From positions 1 to 28,640 of the IMG/VR virus record IMGVR_UViG_3300021356_000125: a stretch of 28,640 nt of DNA; one strand, given 5' to 3'. Each line of letters opens with the position of its first letter. Within the stretch, counting starts at the first letter, position 1. A program made the position numbers and the translations under genes. The notes under the pieces are model-generated. The model saw nothing but the letters and a program-made list of their open reading frames with translations, did not search any database and had not been told where the DNA came from. Source of the stretch: a virus. Below, piece after piece: positions 6,023-14,665 of this stretch.

Positions 6023-8277
6023 TACCTGAGAATTTACAAGACAGAAACGTAAGACGCTTCAAAGGTTTTACACCACAACAAGTAGCAAAGCTTTTAGAGG
6101 GCAAAGGATTTAAGCCTAACAGCAGAGAGGCTGCAGAGTATCTTGGTGCAATGGCTGAGAGAGCAGAAGAGATGCTACAGAAAGTCAAGCCCATGAAAGC
6201 CTATCAAGGTGCTAGTGTGGGAGGCTTTGACGATAGATCAAAGAAACTATTTGATGCAGCAGTAAAAAGAACATCAAGTACAGACCCAAAGTCACCTGAA
6301 GTACAACGCTATCTCGACAACGTAATAGAAACTCGTGGCAGACCCACAATGGTATTCCCTGGCACTGCTGATCCGTTGCAGGGTTATCAGGAAGGTGGTA
6401 ATGTGCAACGTGATCCACTACCAACAACAGGCACACAGGTAGAACAAAAGACGCAACTAGATACATCACAAGCTAATCTAGCTTCAGCGCAACAAGAACT
6501 TAGCAGACTGCAACAACAACTAGCCTCCACTCCTATTGAAGACGAGAGTGCTAGAAACGCTATTGTTGAAAAGATAAATAAGCAACAGCCAAAGATTACA
6601 AGTGCTGAATCGGCTCTTGCAAGTGCATCACAACAGTTTCAAACAGTAGCTGTGCCAACGGCTGCAGAGGCTGTAGGCGCAACGGTAACAACACCACAAG
6701 ATGTTATTACTAAACAGCCTGTAGATCAGATAGTAGCAACAACTCAACAAACAATAGATCCTGCAACAGGTCAGCTTACAGGAGCTATAACACCTACAGT
6801 CACAACAGGCAGAACAACAGGCACAGCCGATGTCACACCTACAGGACCTGCACAAACAGGTATAGAAAGAACAGCCGATGCTGTCCAAGCTGTACAGCCA
6901 CAAGAGAGATTTGGAAACATATCTCAAGACGCTATAATAAAAGCACAAGAGCAAGCAACAGAAGACCTTAACATAAGAGATGTACAGGCGGCTCAAGGCA
7001 CAGGACAGCAGATTGTCTCTCCTGCAAAGAGAGCTTTACAGCAAGGAGAACTTGTATCAGGGGCAGCCAATGCAGAACAGTCAGCACAGTTCCTAGAGGG
7101 CATTGAGGCCGCTACTGGCGCTCCCTCTTCAGCCGCTACTGTTCAAGGACAGCTTACAAGCTTGATGACACAGTTTGAGGGTGGCACTCCCCCACCTTGG
7201 GCTGCAGGTGCGATGCGACAAGCCACAGCTATCATGGCACAAAGAGGATTGGCGGCAAGTTCTATGGCAGGACAAGCCATTGTACAGGCTGCTATGGAGA
7301 GTGCGTTACCAATAGCTTTACAAGATGCACAGACTGTAGCAAGGTTTGAGGAACAAAACCTAAGTAATAGACAACAAAGGGCAATGCTTTCTGCACAACA
7401 GAGAGCCACATTCCTTGGTATGGAGTTTGACCAAGAGTTTCAATCAAGAGTACAGAACGCTTCTAAGATATCAGATATAGCTAATATAAACTTTTCTGCA
7501 GAACAACAGATTGCTTTAGAAAATGCACAGCTTGCTCAGACAGTTGATCTAGCAAATCTTAACAACAGTCAAGCTGTAACAATGGCTCAGGCTTCTGCAA
7601 TAGCACAAGCTGATATGGCTAATCTAAGTAACAGACAGCAGGCTGCAGTACAAAACGCACAGAACTTTTTGCAAATGGACTTTCGTAATCTTGACATATC
7701 ACAGCAGAATGATATGTTTAAAACACAGTCTGTTGTGCAAAGTCTGTTTACAGATGCTTCTGCAGAAAATGCGTCAAGGCAGTTTAACGCAACAAGTGAA
7801 AACCAAACTAATCAGTTCTTTGCAAGCCTAAGAAATCAAGTTGGACAGTTTAATGCAAGTCAAGCTAATGCAATGGAGCAGTACAATGTTGGTCAGGTAA
7901 ATGCCCTAGAGCAGTTTAAACAGCAAGTGAAGAACCAAAGAGATCAGTTTAACGCTCAGAACGCTCTTGTTATAGCACAGGCTAACGCACAATGGCGACA
8001 GCAGTTAGCTACAGTAAACAATGCCGCTCTCAATGATGCAAACAGACAAAACGCACTACAGGCTAACGGACTAACACAAAAAGGTCTTGATGAGATATGG
8101 CAAAAAGAAAGAGATTTGATGGCATATGCTTTTGCTACAGCAGAAAGTGCAGCAGAGAGACAAAACAAGTTGTTACTCAACGAACTAAACGCAGAGGGTG
8201 CGGCCGACTCTGCTTTCTCTAGTGCATTAGGCACACTTGGTGGCGCAATAATTAACGGTGTATTTGGATTATTTTAA
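6019..8277 (+). CDS. Long Gln/Asn/Ala-rich coiled-coil virion protein
   Basis: A 752-residue protein. Residues 1-60 are a charged helical domain, about 125-290 are a Thr/Gln/Pro/Val-rich low-complexity linker, about 390-440 a conserved-looking P-P-W-A-A-G-A-M-R-Q-A segment, and about 445-663 a long helical region with 11- and 22-residue periodicity (NLSNRQQ at 447 and again at 535; Q-F-N-A units from 587). The last 25 residues are Gly/Ala/Phe-rich and hydrophobic (G-G-A-I-I-N-G-V-F-G-L-F). I recall very similar Q-F-N-A-Q-N-x-L-V-I-A-Q-x-N-A-Q-W text in long proteins of cyanophages and other marine phages. I infer an internal virion or ejected protein, by analogy of place to T7 gp14-gp16; a tape-measure-like role is an alternative. 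Confidence 0.85.
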   Translation: MIPENLQDRNVRRFKGFTPQQVAKLLEGKGFKPNSREAAEYLGAMAERAEEMLQKVKPMKAYQGASVGGFDDRSKKLFDAAVKRTSSTDPKSPEVQRYLDNVIETRGRPTMVFPGTADPLQGYQEGGNVQRDPLPTTGTQVEQKTQLDTSQANLASAQQELSRLQQQLASTPIEDESARNAIVEKINKQQPKITSAESALASASQQFQTVAVPTAAEAVGATVTTPQDVITKQPVDQIVATTQQTIDPATGQLTGAITPTVTTGRTTGTADVTPTGPAQTGIERTADAVQAVQPQERFGNISQDAIIKAQEQATEDLNIRDVQAAQGTGQQIVSPAKRALQQGELVSGAANAEQSAQFLEGIEAATGAPSSAATVQGQLTSLMTQFEGGTPPPWAAGAMRQATAIMAQRGLAASSMAGQAIVQAAMESALPIALQDAQTVARFEEQNLSNRQQRAMLSAQQRATFLGMEFDQEFQSRVQNASKISDIANINFSAEQQIALENAQLAQTVDLANLNNSQAVTMAQASAIAQADMANLSNRQQAAVQNAQNFLQMDFRNLDISQQNDMFKTQSVVQSLFTDASAENASRQFNATSENQTNQFFASLRNQVGQFNASQANAMEQYNVGQVNALEQFKQQVKNQRDQFNAQNALVIAQANAQWRQQLATVNNAALNDANRQNALQANGLTQKGLDEIWQKERDLMAYAFATAESAAERQNKLLLNELNAEGAADSAFSSALGTLGGAIINGVFGLF
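7777..8007 (+). repeat. Seven in-frame 33-base units coding 11-residue repeats
   Basis: Within the long virion protein, residues 587-663 split without gaps into seven 11-residue units, most with Gln at position 2 and an aromatic at position 3: R-Q-F-N-A, N-Q-F-F-A, G-Q-F-N-A, E-Q-Y-N-V, E-Q-F-K-Q, D-Q-F-N-A, and a weaker A-Q-A-N-A. The DNA copies have diverged, so this is an old protein-level repeat and not a recent tandem duplication. Eleven-residue periodicity is typical of hendecad coiled coils. Confidence 0.75.
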
Positions 8278-8702
8278 TGGCAACTTCAGATTATAAAAAC
8301 GCATTAACAAACATGAGAAACTTTATACTTGGTGGAGGGTACGTTGCAGGTACGCTATCAGGTAAGAATATAAATCCTGAAACAGGAGAAAGACGACAAG
8401 CAACAGACGCTATAATGGCACGTTCTCCCACAGTTGGAGACACAAAAAACATACAAGAGTCTATGGAGCTTGGTGACGAAATAAAAGCCCTTAATAAGAT
8501 ATACGAATTACAGAAGGCTGAACAGGATTTAGCTGCTGAAAGGGTAAAAGAGTACGTTGTTCGACCTGGCGATACCATAACAGATGTGCTTGAAAGAACA
8601 GGAATGTCTTTTGCTGAGTTTTCTGCATTAAATGAAGATGTTTCTGACCTAGATTCAGGCGACACAATACAAGTAGTTCAACGTGAGGTACATGAGATAT
8701 GA
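8277..8702 (+). CDS. LysM-domain virion protein
   Basis: A 141-residue protein starting on the last base of the previous stop. Residues about 93-134 match a LysM domain: Y-V-V-R-P-G-D-T-I-T-D-V, then F-A-E-F-S-A-L-N, then L-D-S-G-D-T-I-Q-V-V. LysM domains bind N-acetylglucosamine chains of peptidoglycan. The first 90 residues are helical and have no recognised domain. Placed among the internal virion genes, it may help the entering particle or ejected proteins engage the cell wall. No catalytic wall-degrading domain is present in this protein. Confidence 0.85.
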   Translation: MATSDYKNALTNMRNFILGGGYVAGTLSGKNINPETGERRQATDAIMARSPTVGDTKNIQESMELGDEIKALNKIYELQKAEQDLAAERVKEYVVRPGDTITDVLERTGMSFAEFSALNEDVSDLDSGDTIQVVQREVHEI

Positions 8703-9280
8703 TACAACAAACAGCCAGATTTGAAGCACCCATACCAGGGCAGTCTTTAACAAGCGAACCAAAACTATACCCTTGGGAGACACCTCCTGAGTTAGATAAA
8801 GTTGGTGATGTTGTAAGTTTTTATATTGACAAGCTGTCTTCACAAGACGTTATGGACGATCTGTTTATTGCACTTGATGAAGGCTTTCCACTAAACATAC
8901 TTGTAAAAAGTATATTAACAACAGGTGTCATGGAAGGTATGCACACCATAGATGTCAGTTTAGTGGTTGCACCTGTCCTCCATGAATACATATTAGGAGC
9001 AGCTAAGATACAGAAGATTAAAGTAAAAGAGTTCCCTGAGACAAAAGATGAGCAGATTGATGCTAAAGAAAAGAGAGCATTGGCTGCCACAATTGAAAGA
9101 AGTCTTGAGAAGTCTCCACAAGAGGACACAGGCAAAGCCTTACTAGAAGAAGCACTGTCCTTTGTCCAAGAGGATGCTCCTATGACACAGGAGGGTATGC
9201 CTGAGGAAACAGTAGAGGAGTCTCCTGAGGAGAAGCCAATGGGACTGATGAGTAGAAGGGGTACAGAAGATGGGGTTTGA
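8699..9280 (+). CDS. Putative virion structural protein (IPGQSLT type)
   Basis: A 193-residue protein coupled to the LysM gene (ATGA). It opens with A-R-F-E-A-P-I-P-G-Q-S-L-T, then E-P-K-L-Y-P-W-E-x-P-P-E, a signature I recognise from unannotated structural proteins in marine phages of several types. The middle is a hydrophobic helical domain (V-V-A-P-V-L-H-E-Y-I-L-G), and the C-terminal third is very acidic (repeated E-E, P-E-E) and ends in a short basic patch. Residues suggest a soluble adaptor or scaffold-like protein; function not established. Confidence 0.8.
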   Translation: MIQQTARFEAPIPGQSLTSEPKLYPWETPPELDKVGDVVSFYIDKLSSQDVMDDLFIALDEGFPLNILVKSILTTGVMEGMHTIDVSLVVAPVLHEYILGAAKIQKIKVKEFPETKDEQIDAKEKRALAATIERSLEKSPQEDTGKALLEEALSFVQEDAPMTQEGMPEETVEESPEEKPMGLMSRRGTEDGV

Positions 9281-10535
9281 TGCAAAAGCATTTGCTACAG
9301 CGTTTGCTACCGAAATTGCAGGTGGCATAAAAGAGAGAACAGCAGAAGCAAAGAAGTTTAGAGAAGAAGAGAAAGCAAAGGCTGAAAGAAACTTAACAAT
9401 TTTTCAAAAAAGGATGGCACAGAAGGATGCTGTGACTACATATGCGAACACTCTAAAGGGTTTGGGTGCATCCCCTGCACAAATCATGTTTTATGCTAAA
9501 GATGGTCCTGCTGTTTTAAAATCTATCCATGACATAGTGGTAGATAAAGCTAAAGATTATAAGACACTTACAGGGAAAAAGCTAGGTGAGACAGCTATAA
9601 GTGAGATTATGGATATACCACAGGGCTTTGAAGAGGCAGCGTCAAAGTACAAAGACATGTCAGAGTTTCTTGACGCAGGGTATCGACTATCAAAAGAGAA
9701 CGATGAGTTTGAACAGCCTGAAAACGAAGAAATACTGTCAGGCAACTTTCTGTTAGGTATCATGGGTGTTGGTGCAAAGGAAAGAGTGAGACGAAAGCTT
9801 GAGACAGAAAAGTACATCGGTGATACGACTATAGGACAGCTAAACCGAATAGCAGCACAGAAAGATTTTACTGATGTATTTGGGGGAGAGTTTTCCAGGG
9901 CATCACTAGACCCAACAAGAGGACCTCGAATACTTGATGGAGATGAGGTTAGTGATGTATTACAAGTAACAGAGGCTGAGTATGAAAGAAATATTCAGGG
10001 TACTAGATTAACAACAAATCTTACAAAGTTTTTACAAGAGGAAACAGGAAAGGATGAAGTTGGAAAAGAGCAAGGTAAAATAGCTTCAGCTATAAAAACA
10101 CGCACACAAGAATCCTATGATCAACTTAGCCTAGATGAGAGAAGATACTTTGATAAATTTTTAAAGAAGATGAAGTATGACGCTTTCGTGGAGGAATCAG
10201 AGGGTATGAACTTACAGCCAAGTGAAATAGCGTACTTTGGAAAAGAGTATGTGAACCTATATGAAGAGTTTGCACCCAAAGAGAAAGAAGCCGTTACGGA
10301 TACAGCACCTAAGACAGAGCAACAACAACAGCCTAAGACAGATAAGACTGTTCCACAAGCGGCAACAGATTTCTTAATAGAATCAGGTGAATTAGATCAA
10401 TTCATAAGCAAGTATGGAGTTGAAAGTTTGCCTAGAGACGGTGTTCCCAAAAGACCTGCTGTAAATGACTTTGAAATGAACGCATGGGACAAGCTTTGGG
10501 GTAGATACTACAACGCAGATGGGACACTAAAGTAA
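9270..10535 (+). CDS. Putative internal virion protein, 421 aa
   Basis: Starts at the ATG eleven bases before the end of the previous gene. The N terminus (A-F-A-T-A-F-A-T-E-I-A-G-G-I) may be an amphipathic or membrane-touching helix and is followed by a highly charged coiled-coil segment (about residues 20-60). The rest is mostly helical and charged, with a Gln/Thr/Lys/Pro linker near residues 345-370 and a compact C-terminal piece (N-A-W-D-K-L-W-G-R-Y-Y). No known enzyme motif. Its place between two other large virion proteins suggests it belongs to the inner core or ejection apparatus, like T7 gp15; this is inference by position. Confidence 0.78.
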   Translation: MGFDAKAFATAFATEIAGGIKERTAEAKKFREEEKAKAERNLTIFQKRMAQKDAVTTYANTLKGLGASPAQIMFYAKDGPAVLKSIHDIVVDKAKDYKTLTGKKLGETAISEIMDIPQGFEEAASKYKDMSEFLDAGYRLSKENDEFEQPENEEILSGNFLLGIMGVGAKERVRRKLETEKYIGDTTIGQLNRIAAQKDFTDVFGGEFSRASLDPTRGPRILDGDEVSDVLQVTEAEYERNIQGTRLTTNLTKFLQEETGKDEVGKEQGKIASAIKTRTQESYDQLSLDERRYFDKFLKKMKYDAFVEESEGMNLQPSEIAYFGKEYVNLYEEFAPKEKEAVTDTAPKTEQQQQPKTDKTVPQAATDFLIESGELDQFISKYGVESLPRDGVPKRPAVNDFEMNAWDKLWGRYYNADGTLK

Positions 10536-13500
10536 TGTCTAACATATTCGACCAATTTGACGAGACAGATGCTGTTTCTAAAGGTAATGTATTTGATCGT
10601 TTTGACACAGTAGAAGAGGACAAAGAAGAAAAGACTATACCTGTCCTTGATAAAAACTTAAAAGTAGATGACATTGTAAACACGACTTCTTACGTGGACT
10701 CAATACGAGACTACATGATTGATAGAAAAGGTAAGCAGTACATATCTAAAGATAAAGAGGATGTTGTCGATGACTTCATTGCTCACATGCGATACTTCAA
10801 CACTAACGAGGCATTTACCATAGATGAAGCTCGTTATGTGTCTATGGCAGACGATGATACAAAAGCAAGAGCAGGTAAAGCCTACCAAGTATACGACAAA
10901 CTAGGTAACGTGTTTGTTAATGATGGACTGTATGGGGCTGTAAGTGGTGTCGGAGACTATCTTGGTGCTATTGCAAGCTCTCCCTCAACTTACTTTGGAT
11001 TTGGTATTGGTAAAGGTTTAGCATTAGCAGGAGGTAAGATAGGGGCTAAAGCTGTGAAGACTGCCGCTATGGGTGCTGTAAGAGATGTTCTCAAAAAAGA
11101 AGGCATCACAAAAGCACAGAAGAAAGTATTAGCTAGAAAAGCCTACGATGATGTTATAAAAAAGGCTACAAGACAGAGAACAAAGCTTAACATAGGACTA
11201 ACAGGTGTAGCTGATGCTAGTGTCGCAGGATACCAAGACTTCACTTTACAAAAAGATATTGAAATGGAAGCAGGAGCTAAAGAAGACTTTAACTACCTGC
11301 AGACAGGCTTTTCTGTTCTTGGCTCAGGACTAGGCACAGGTCTATCCATATATGGTGCTACTAAAATACCTGCAGCAAATCAAAGAGGTTTGTCAGGCAG
11401 TGTTGCAAACAAGATTGCTGAGGCGAATAGACTCAAAGCAAAAGAAGTATCAGGTGAAAACAGAAAGAAGTATAACGAGGAATATCTTAACAGAATAAAA
11501 GAACTTAAAAAGGTTGATTATAAAGGTTTTGAGGAGCAAGTAAGAGAGGGTAAAAAACAAGGGAATAATATTCTCTACGCAGATGTATTAAACTTTGTAT
11601 TTGGCAAGAAGCCTGTTGAGTTAGATAAAGTTCCTGTAGATAATAAACTATTAGGCAGTAACTTACCTGCTAAATATCCACATATAAAGCCTGATGATGG
11701 GGCTAAGATAGGTTTGTCAGAGGACATAATCACTATGGCAGAGAAAGCAGGAGCAAAGTTTCGTCCTAATATGAATAACGCTCAGAAGTTCTCAAAGGCT
11801 ATAGGATTCTTAGACGATGAGACGCTAGAACAAGTTACAGAAATTGTTCAAGAAAAGTTTGGTGTTAGCTTAGGTAGAGTGGCTGACGAATACTTTAGAA
11901 CAAATCTTAGCAATAGAATAGCAAGAACCATAAACGAAGGATCAAATATACTACGCTCCGTTCAACGGACAGAGAATAACTTAAATAATGCTTTAGTAGA
12001 TGGAACTCTAAGCTCGTTAGACGAATTAATAAAACCTGCTGATACAAAACTTGGCAAAGGCGGACTACCAGATTATGTACAGAATATATGGAAACGCTTA
12101 CTTGTCTCTGCTCCTGCCACAACGGCTGCCAACGTGTTTGGTTGGGGGCAATACTATCTAGCTAACTCTGTAGCAGAAGTTCTACAGGGAGGTATGTATA
12201 TGTTAGGAGGAGATACACAAAAAGCCAGTGCCTTATTTAGAATACAAGGTAGGAAGTTTCTAAATTTGTTAGACCCATACAGCACCCTTGATAACTATCA
12301 GGAGTTGCTGAAAACAGATGATCGATTGGGTATGCTTCTTAAAGAAACTCTTGCAGGAGGTATTGAAAAAACAGCTAAGAGATTTGATTTTGACCCTGAG
12401 GGTAAAGCTTTCAGAAGAACAGAATTTGGAGTGAACCTCGCTCAGACTATCTCCCTAGTTAACCTTCAGGACAGCTTGACAAAAAGTCAAATGTTTATGA
12501 CAAGCATAGACAAATACCTTAGACTTAATAAAGGTAAAACATTTCAAGAAACATTAGAGTCAGGTAATCTTTTGGATATAGATGAAGACGTTATGAACAG
12601 AGCGTTGAGTGATACACTGAAATCTGTATTTGCTAAAGACTACACAAAGAGTAAAAGCTTTGGTGGTTTAGCAGGTAAACTTGCAGGATTTGTAGAGGAA
12701 GCATCTAACACACCTGGCATAGGCTTTATTCTACCGTTTGGTAGATTTATGAATAATGTTATGGCTACTGCTTATCAGTGGAATCCGGTCACAGGTGGTA
12801 TGGAGTCTGCCGTTGCGCTAATGAAAGGACGGAAGATGGATGCGATGGAGGCTTTCTCAAAAGCTACAGTCGGTGGGGCTGCAATATTCAGTTCCGTGTT
12901 CTTTCAACAAGAGCAACAGAAGAAAGGCTATAATTGGAACGAGTTAGAGACAGGCACAGGAGAAGTCCTAGACATAACTAATACATTTCCACTATCGTTA
13001 TTAATGATAGCAGGTAGAATAGGTGCTAGAATGAGCAACGGTGAAACTGTTGATAAAGACTTAGTATTGGCTTTTAATCAACAAATAGCCATAGGACAGG
13101 CAGCGACAGATGTGCAGTTTGGAAATGATATAACAAGAATTTTGACACTGTTTTTTAATGGTGATCCTAATTTTACAGGCAGACTACCCACTGCCATAGA
13201 GTTAGGTATGTCAAGTCTAGGTAATGTTGGCGCAGGATTTACTCGTCCATTATCCTTATTAAATACTCTAACAGGCTACGCAATACAAGAAACAACACCT
13301 TATGATGTCACACCTTTAGTAGATAGAAGACTTGCAAGAGGAGGCTTTGAGAAGTTTTCTCTTAATAGTTCTAGGTATGTAGATAACATAATAGAGGGTA
13401 TACTCAGTGTTGTTAACACTGTCAAGACAGGAGAGACAGACGCTGTACTACTTGGTAAAGAAAAAAGAGTTGCATCAAGGGAGGGAAGTATCTTTGATCC

Positions 13501-13960
13501 TAGTCCCTACAGGTCTGCTACAGGACAAAGAGTAAAACAACCACGCACATTTGCTAACATTGTGTTCGGTATGATTGATAAGCCTGAGTGGAAGACAGGG
13601 ATGTATACAGGAGTACCTGAGTTTGACAACTTTGCCAATCAAGTATTAGCCCCTATCATAGAGAGTGAAGCAGAACTTTTACTAAAAGATGAAAGATTTG
13701 TTAAAGGTAACTCTGACTATAAAAGAAAAAGAGTTAACAAGATGATGCAGGATGTAAAGGGTACAATGACTAAGTACCTGACAGTTGTTCCTGAAACGGA
13801 GGGAGGACTTCTTTACAGAAAAAAGAAGCTTGATACTAAACCAAAGGCTGATTTAAAAAGAGCTAGAGAAATAACAGAAATAGACTCTAGCATTATTGAC
13901 ATGACTGAGCATGAAGTAGCACAGTTTGAAGCTGCTCTTGACTACATAGCTCAGGAATAA
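10535..13960 (+). CDS. Very large internal virion / DNA-ejection protein
   Basis: A 1141-residue protein, the last of the rightward module. It starts with two copies of N-(I/V)-F-D-(Q/R)-F-D (residues 3-9 and 18-24), a short motif I have seen at the N terminus of large phage virion proteins. Around residues 130-185 there is a Gly/Ala-rich hydrophobic region (Y-F-G-F-G-I-G-K-G-L-A-L-A-G-G) that could insert in membranes, with further weakly hydrophobic stretches near 255-280, 525-570 and 720-790. The end is charged and helical. No lysozyme or transglycosylase motif is apparent, unlike T7 gp16. I infer an ejected protein that forms part of the DNA-entry channel. Confidence 0.8.
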   Translation: MSNIFDQFDETDAVSKGNVFDRFDTVEEDKEEKTIPVLDKNLKVDDIVNTTSYVDSIRDYMIDRKGKQYISKDKEDVVDDFIAHMRYFNTNEAFTIDEARYVSMADDDTKARAGKAYQVYDKLGNVFVNDGLYGAVSGVGDYLGAIASSPSTYFGFGIGKGLALAGGKIGAKAVKTAAMGAVRDVLKKEGITKAQKKVLARKAYDDVIKKATRQRTKLNIGLTGVADASVAGYQDFTLQKDIEMEAGAKEDFNYLQTGFSVLGSGLGTGLSIYGATKIPAANQRGLSGSVANKIAEANRLKAKEVSGENRKKYNEEYLNRIKELKKVDYKGFEEQVREGKKQGNNILYADVLNFVFGKKPVELDKVPVDNKLLGSNLPAKYPHIKPDDGAKIGLSEDIITMAEKAGAKFRPNMNNAQKFSKAIGFLDDETLEQVTEIVQEKFGVSLGRVADEYFRTNLSNRIARTINEGSNILRSVQRTENNLNNALVDGTLSSLDELIKPADTKLGKGGLPDYVQNIWKRLLVSAPATTAANVFGWGQYYLANSVAEVLQGGMYMLGGDTQKASALFRIQGRKFLNLLDPYSTLDNYQELLKTDDRLGMLLKETLAGGIEKTAKRFDFDPEGKAFRRTEFGVNLAQTISLVNLQDSLTKSQMFMTSIDKYLRLNKGKTFQETLESGNLLDIDEDVMNRALSDTLKSVFAKDYTKSKSFGGLAGKLAGFVEEASNTPGIGFILPFGRFMNNVMATAYQWNPVTGGMESAVALMKGRKMDAMEAFSKATVGGAAIFSSVFFQQEQQKKGYNWNELETGTGEVLDITNTFPLSLLMIAGRIGARMSNGETVDKDLVLAFNQQIAIGQAATDVQFGNDITRILTLFFNGDPNFTGRLPTAIELGMSSLGNVGAGFTRPLSLLNTLTGYAIQETTPYDVTPLVDRRLARGGFEKFSLNSSRYVDNIIEGILSVVNTVKTGETDAVLLGKEKRVASREGSIFDPSPYRSATGQRVKQPRTFANIVFGMIDKPEWKTGMYTGVPEFDNFANQVLAPIIESEAELLLKDERFVKGNSDYKRKRVNKMMQDVKGTMTKYLTVVPETEGGLLYRKKKLDTKPKADLKRAREITEIDSSIIDMTEHEVAQFEAALDYIAQE

Positions 13961-13982
13961 AAAAGGGGAGTCTAAGCTCCCC
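13959..13982 (-). terminator. Rho-independent terminator between converging modules
   Basis: A perfect six-pair stem, GGGGAG (13965-13970) and CTCCCC (13977-13982), with a six-base loop. Read on the minus strand it is followed at once by six T residues (13964-13959), so it should end the leftward transcript right after its last gene at 13989. Read on the plus strand it lacks a T-run and would be weaker. The T-run overlaps the stop codon of the 1141-residue gene. Confidence 0.85.
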
Positions 13983-13988
13983 CTAAGT

Positions 13989-14228
13989 TTAATACCATTT
14001 GGTATAGAGTTTATGTGGATCTAAGCTAGACCATGAAGATGAATAGCCTGAGACACCTAACGCTCTAAGCTCGTCACGCACTGCTTCATCTGCAGATTTA
14101 CGTGCCTCCATAGCAGACTTCAAACCTGCCATACGCTTTTCACGGTAAGCTTTTTTCATATCTCTGAGTTGTGTGTCCAACTCATTGATCTCTTTTGCCA
14201 TATCTTCAAGACTAATATCACTTTCCAT
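13989..14228 (-). CDS. Small charged coiled-coil protein (79 aa)
   Basis: Last gene of the leftward module. I choose the ATG at 14228 because GGAGGT lies just upstream; a longer frame from a GTG at 14324 would run through most of the previous gene. The 79 residues form one long charged helix (E-I-N-E-L-D-T-Q-L-R-D-M-K-K-A, then E-A-R-K-S-A-D-E-A-V-R-D-E-L) and a Ser-rich end. No cysteine, no membrane segment. Function unknown. It overlaps the previous gene by eleven bases. Confidence 0.72.
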   Translation of the reverse strand: MESDISLEDMAKEINELDTQLRDMKKAYREKRMAGLKSAMEARKSADEAVRDELRALGVSGYSSSWSSLDPHKLYTKWY

Positions 14229-14442
14229 ATTTACCTCCGTTTTTTTGAAAGCTTTTTCTGCTTCTCTCCTCGCTGAAGTCATGTCGCCTCCCCAAGTTGC
14301 GATAATACGCAGCGTTAAAGCCACGTTCCCATTCTTTAGAAGCTACACTTCCAAGGTGAAAGGGATTACCTCTCAGCATCTTTGTTCCCTCAGAGAGTTT
14401 ACCTCTCGCAAAGACACTGTATCCTTGTTCATACGGTTTCAT
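14218..14442 (-). CDS. Ribosome modulation factor-like small protein
   Basis: 74 residues from the ATG at 14442 (a GTG two codons earlier is also possible; neither has a strong ribosome-binding site, so coupling to the overlapping upstream gene is likely). The first 45 residues follow the Rmf pattern: Y-E-Q-G-Y...G...N-P-F...W-E-R-G-F-N-A-A, compared with G-Y...G...C-P-Y...W-L-G-G-W-R-E-A of the E. coli protein. The rest is a basic tail (R-S-R-K-S-F-Q-K-N-G-G-K). E. coli Rmf makes 70S ribosomes dimerise and go inactive. Rmf-like proteins are known in phages without a proven role. The match is a short pattern and needs a profile search. Confidence 0.65.
   Translation of the reverse strand: MKPYEQGYSVFARGKLSEGTKMLRGNPFHLGSVASKEWERGFNAAYYRNLGRRHDFSEERSRKSFQKNGGKYGK
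14233..14238 (-). promoter_or_regulatory. Ribosome-binding site fixing the 79-aa gene start
   Basis: GGAGGT on the minus strand, four bases before the ATG at 14228 and inside the end of the preceding gene. It is the reason for preferring the short form of the downstream protein. Confidence 0.7.
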
Positions 14443-14665
14443 CGTCACTCACAAAGTTAGATCTGTCTGAACACGCTACTATCAAGACTGTACTGTTTGG
14501 GTAAGTCTTATCTAAATGTTGCTTTAGCGTAGTGCTAATATGATCACCATTTTTAGCTATATAGTCAATACACTCTTTTTGATTAGCAAACATATTACCT
14601 TTGTACTCTAAGTTTTCTACTTGACCGTTAAACAGTATAGTAGCAAATATAACTACAATACTCAT
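14429..14665 (-). CDS. Small exported protein, two cysteines
   Basis: A 78-residue protein coupled to the reductase gene (ATGA). Residues 1-13 are hydrophobic (M-S-I-V-V-I-F-A-T-I-L-F) and look like a signal peptide, followed by a small domain with N-Q-K-E-C-I-D-Y-I and V-A-C-S-D (Cys32 and Cys65), which could form one disulfide in the periplasm. I recognise this signal peptide plus F-x-x-x-x-x-C-x-x-Y layout from small marine phage proteins of unknown function. Confidence 0.72.
   Translation of the reverse strand: MSIVVIFATILFNGQVENLEYKGNMFANQKECIDYIAKNGDHISTTLKQHLDKTYPNSTVLIVACSDRSNFVSDDETV

Noticed and set aside
6628-6996. Leftward open frame rich in Cys and Tyr inside the long virion gene
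   Set aside because: It is the antisense of Gln/Thr/Ala-rich codons (CAA, ACA and the like) and has no ribosome-binding site; composition is an artefact.
14229-14324. N-terminal extension of the 79-residue coiled-coil gene
   Set aside because: The extension overlaps the Rmf-like gene for about 100 bases, starts with GTG without a ribosome-binding site, and GGAGGT marks the shorter start.
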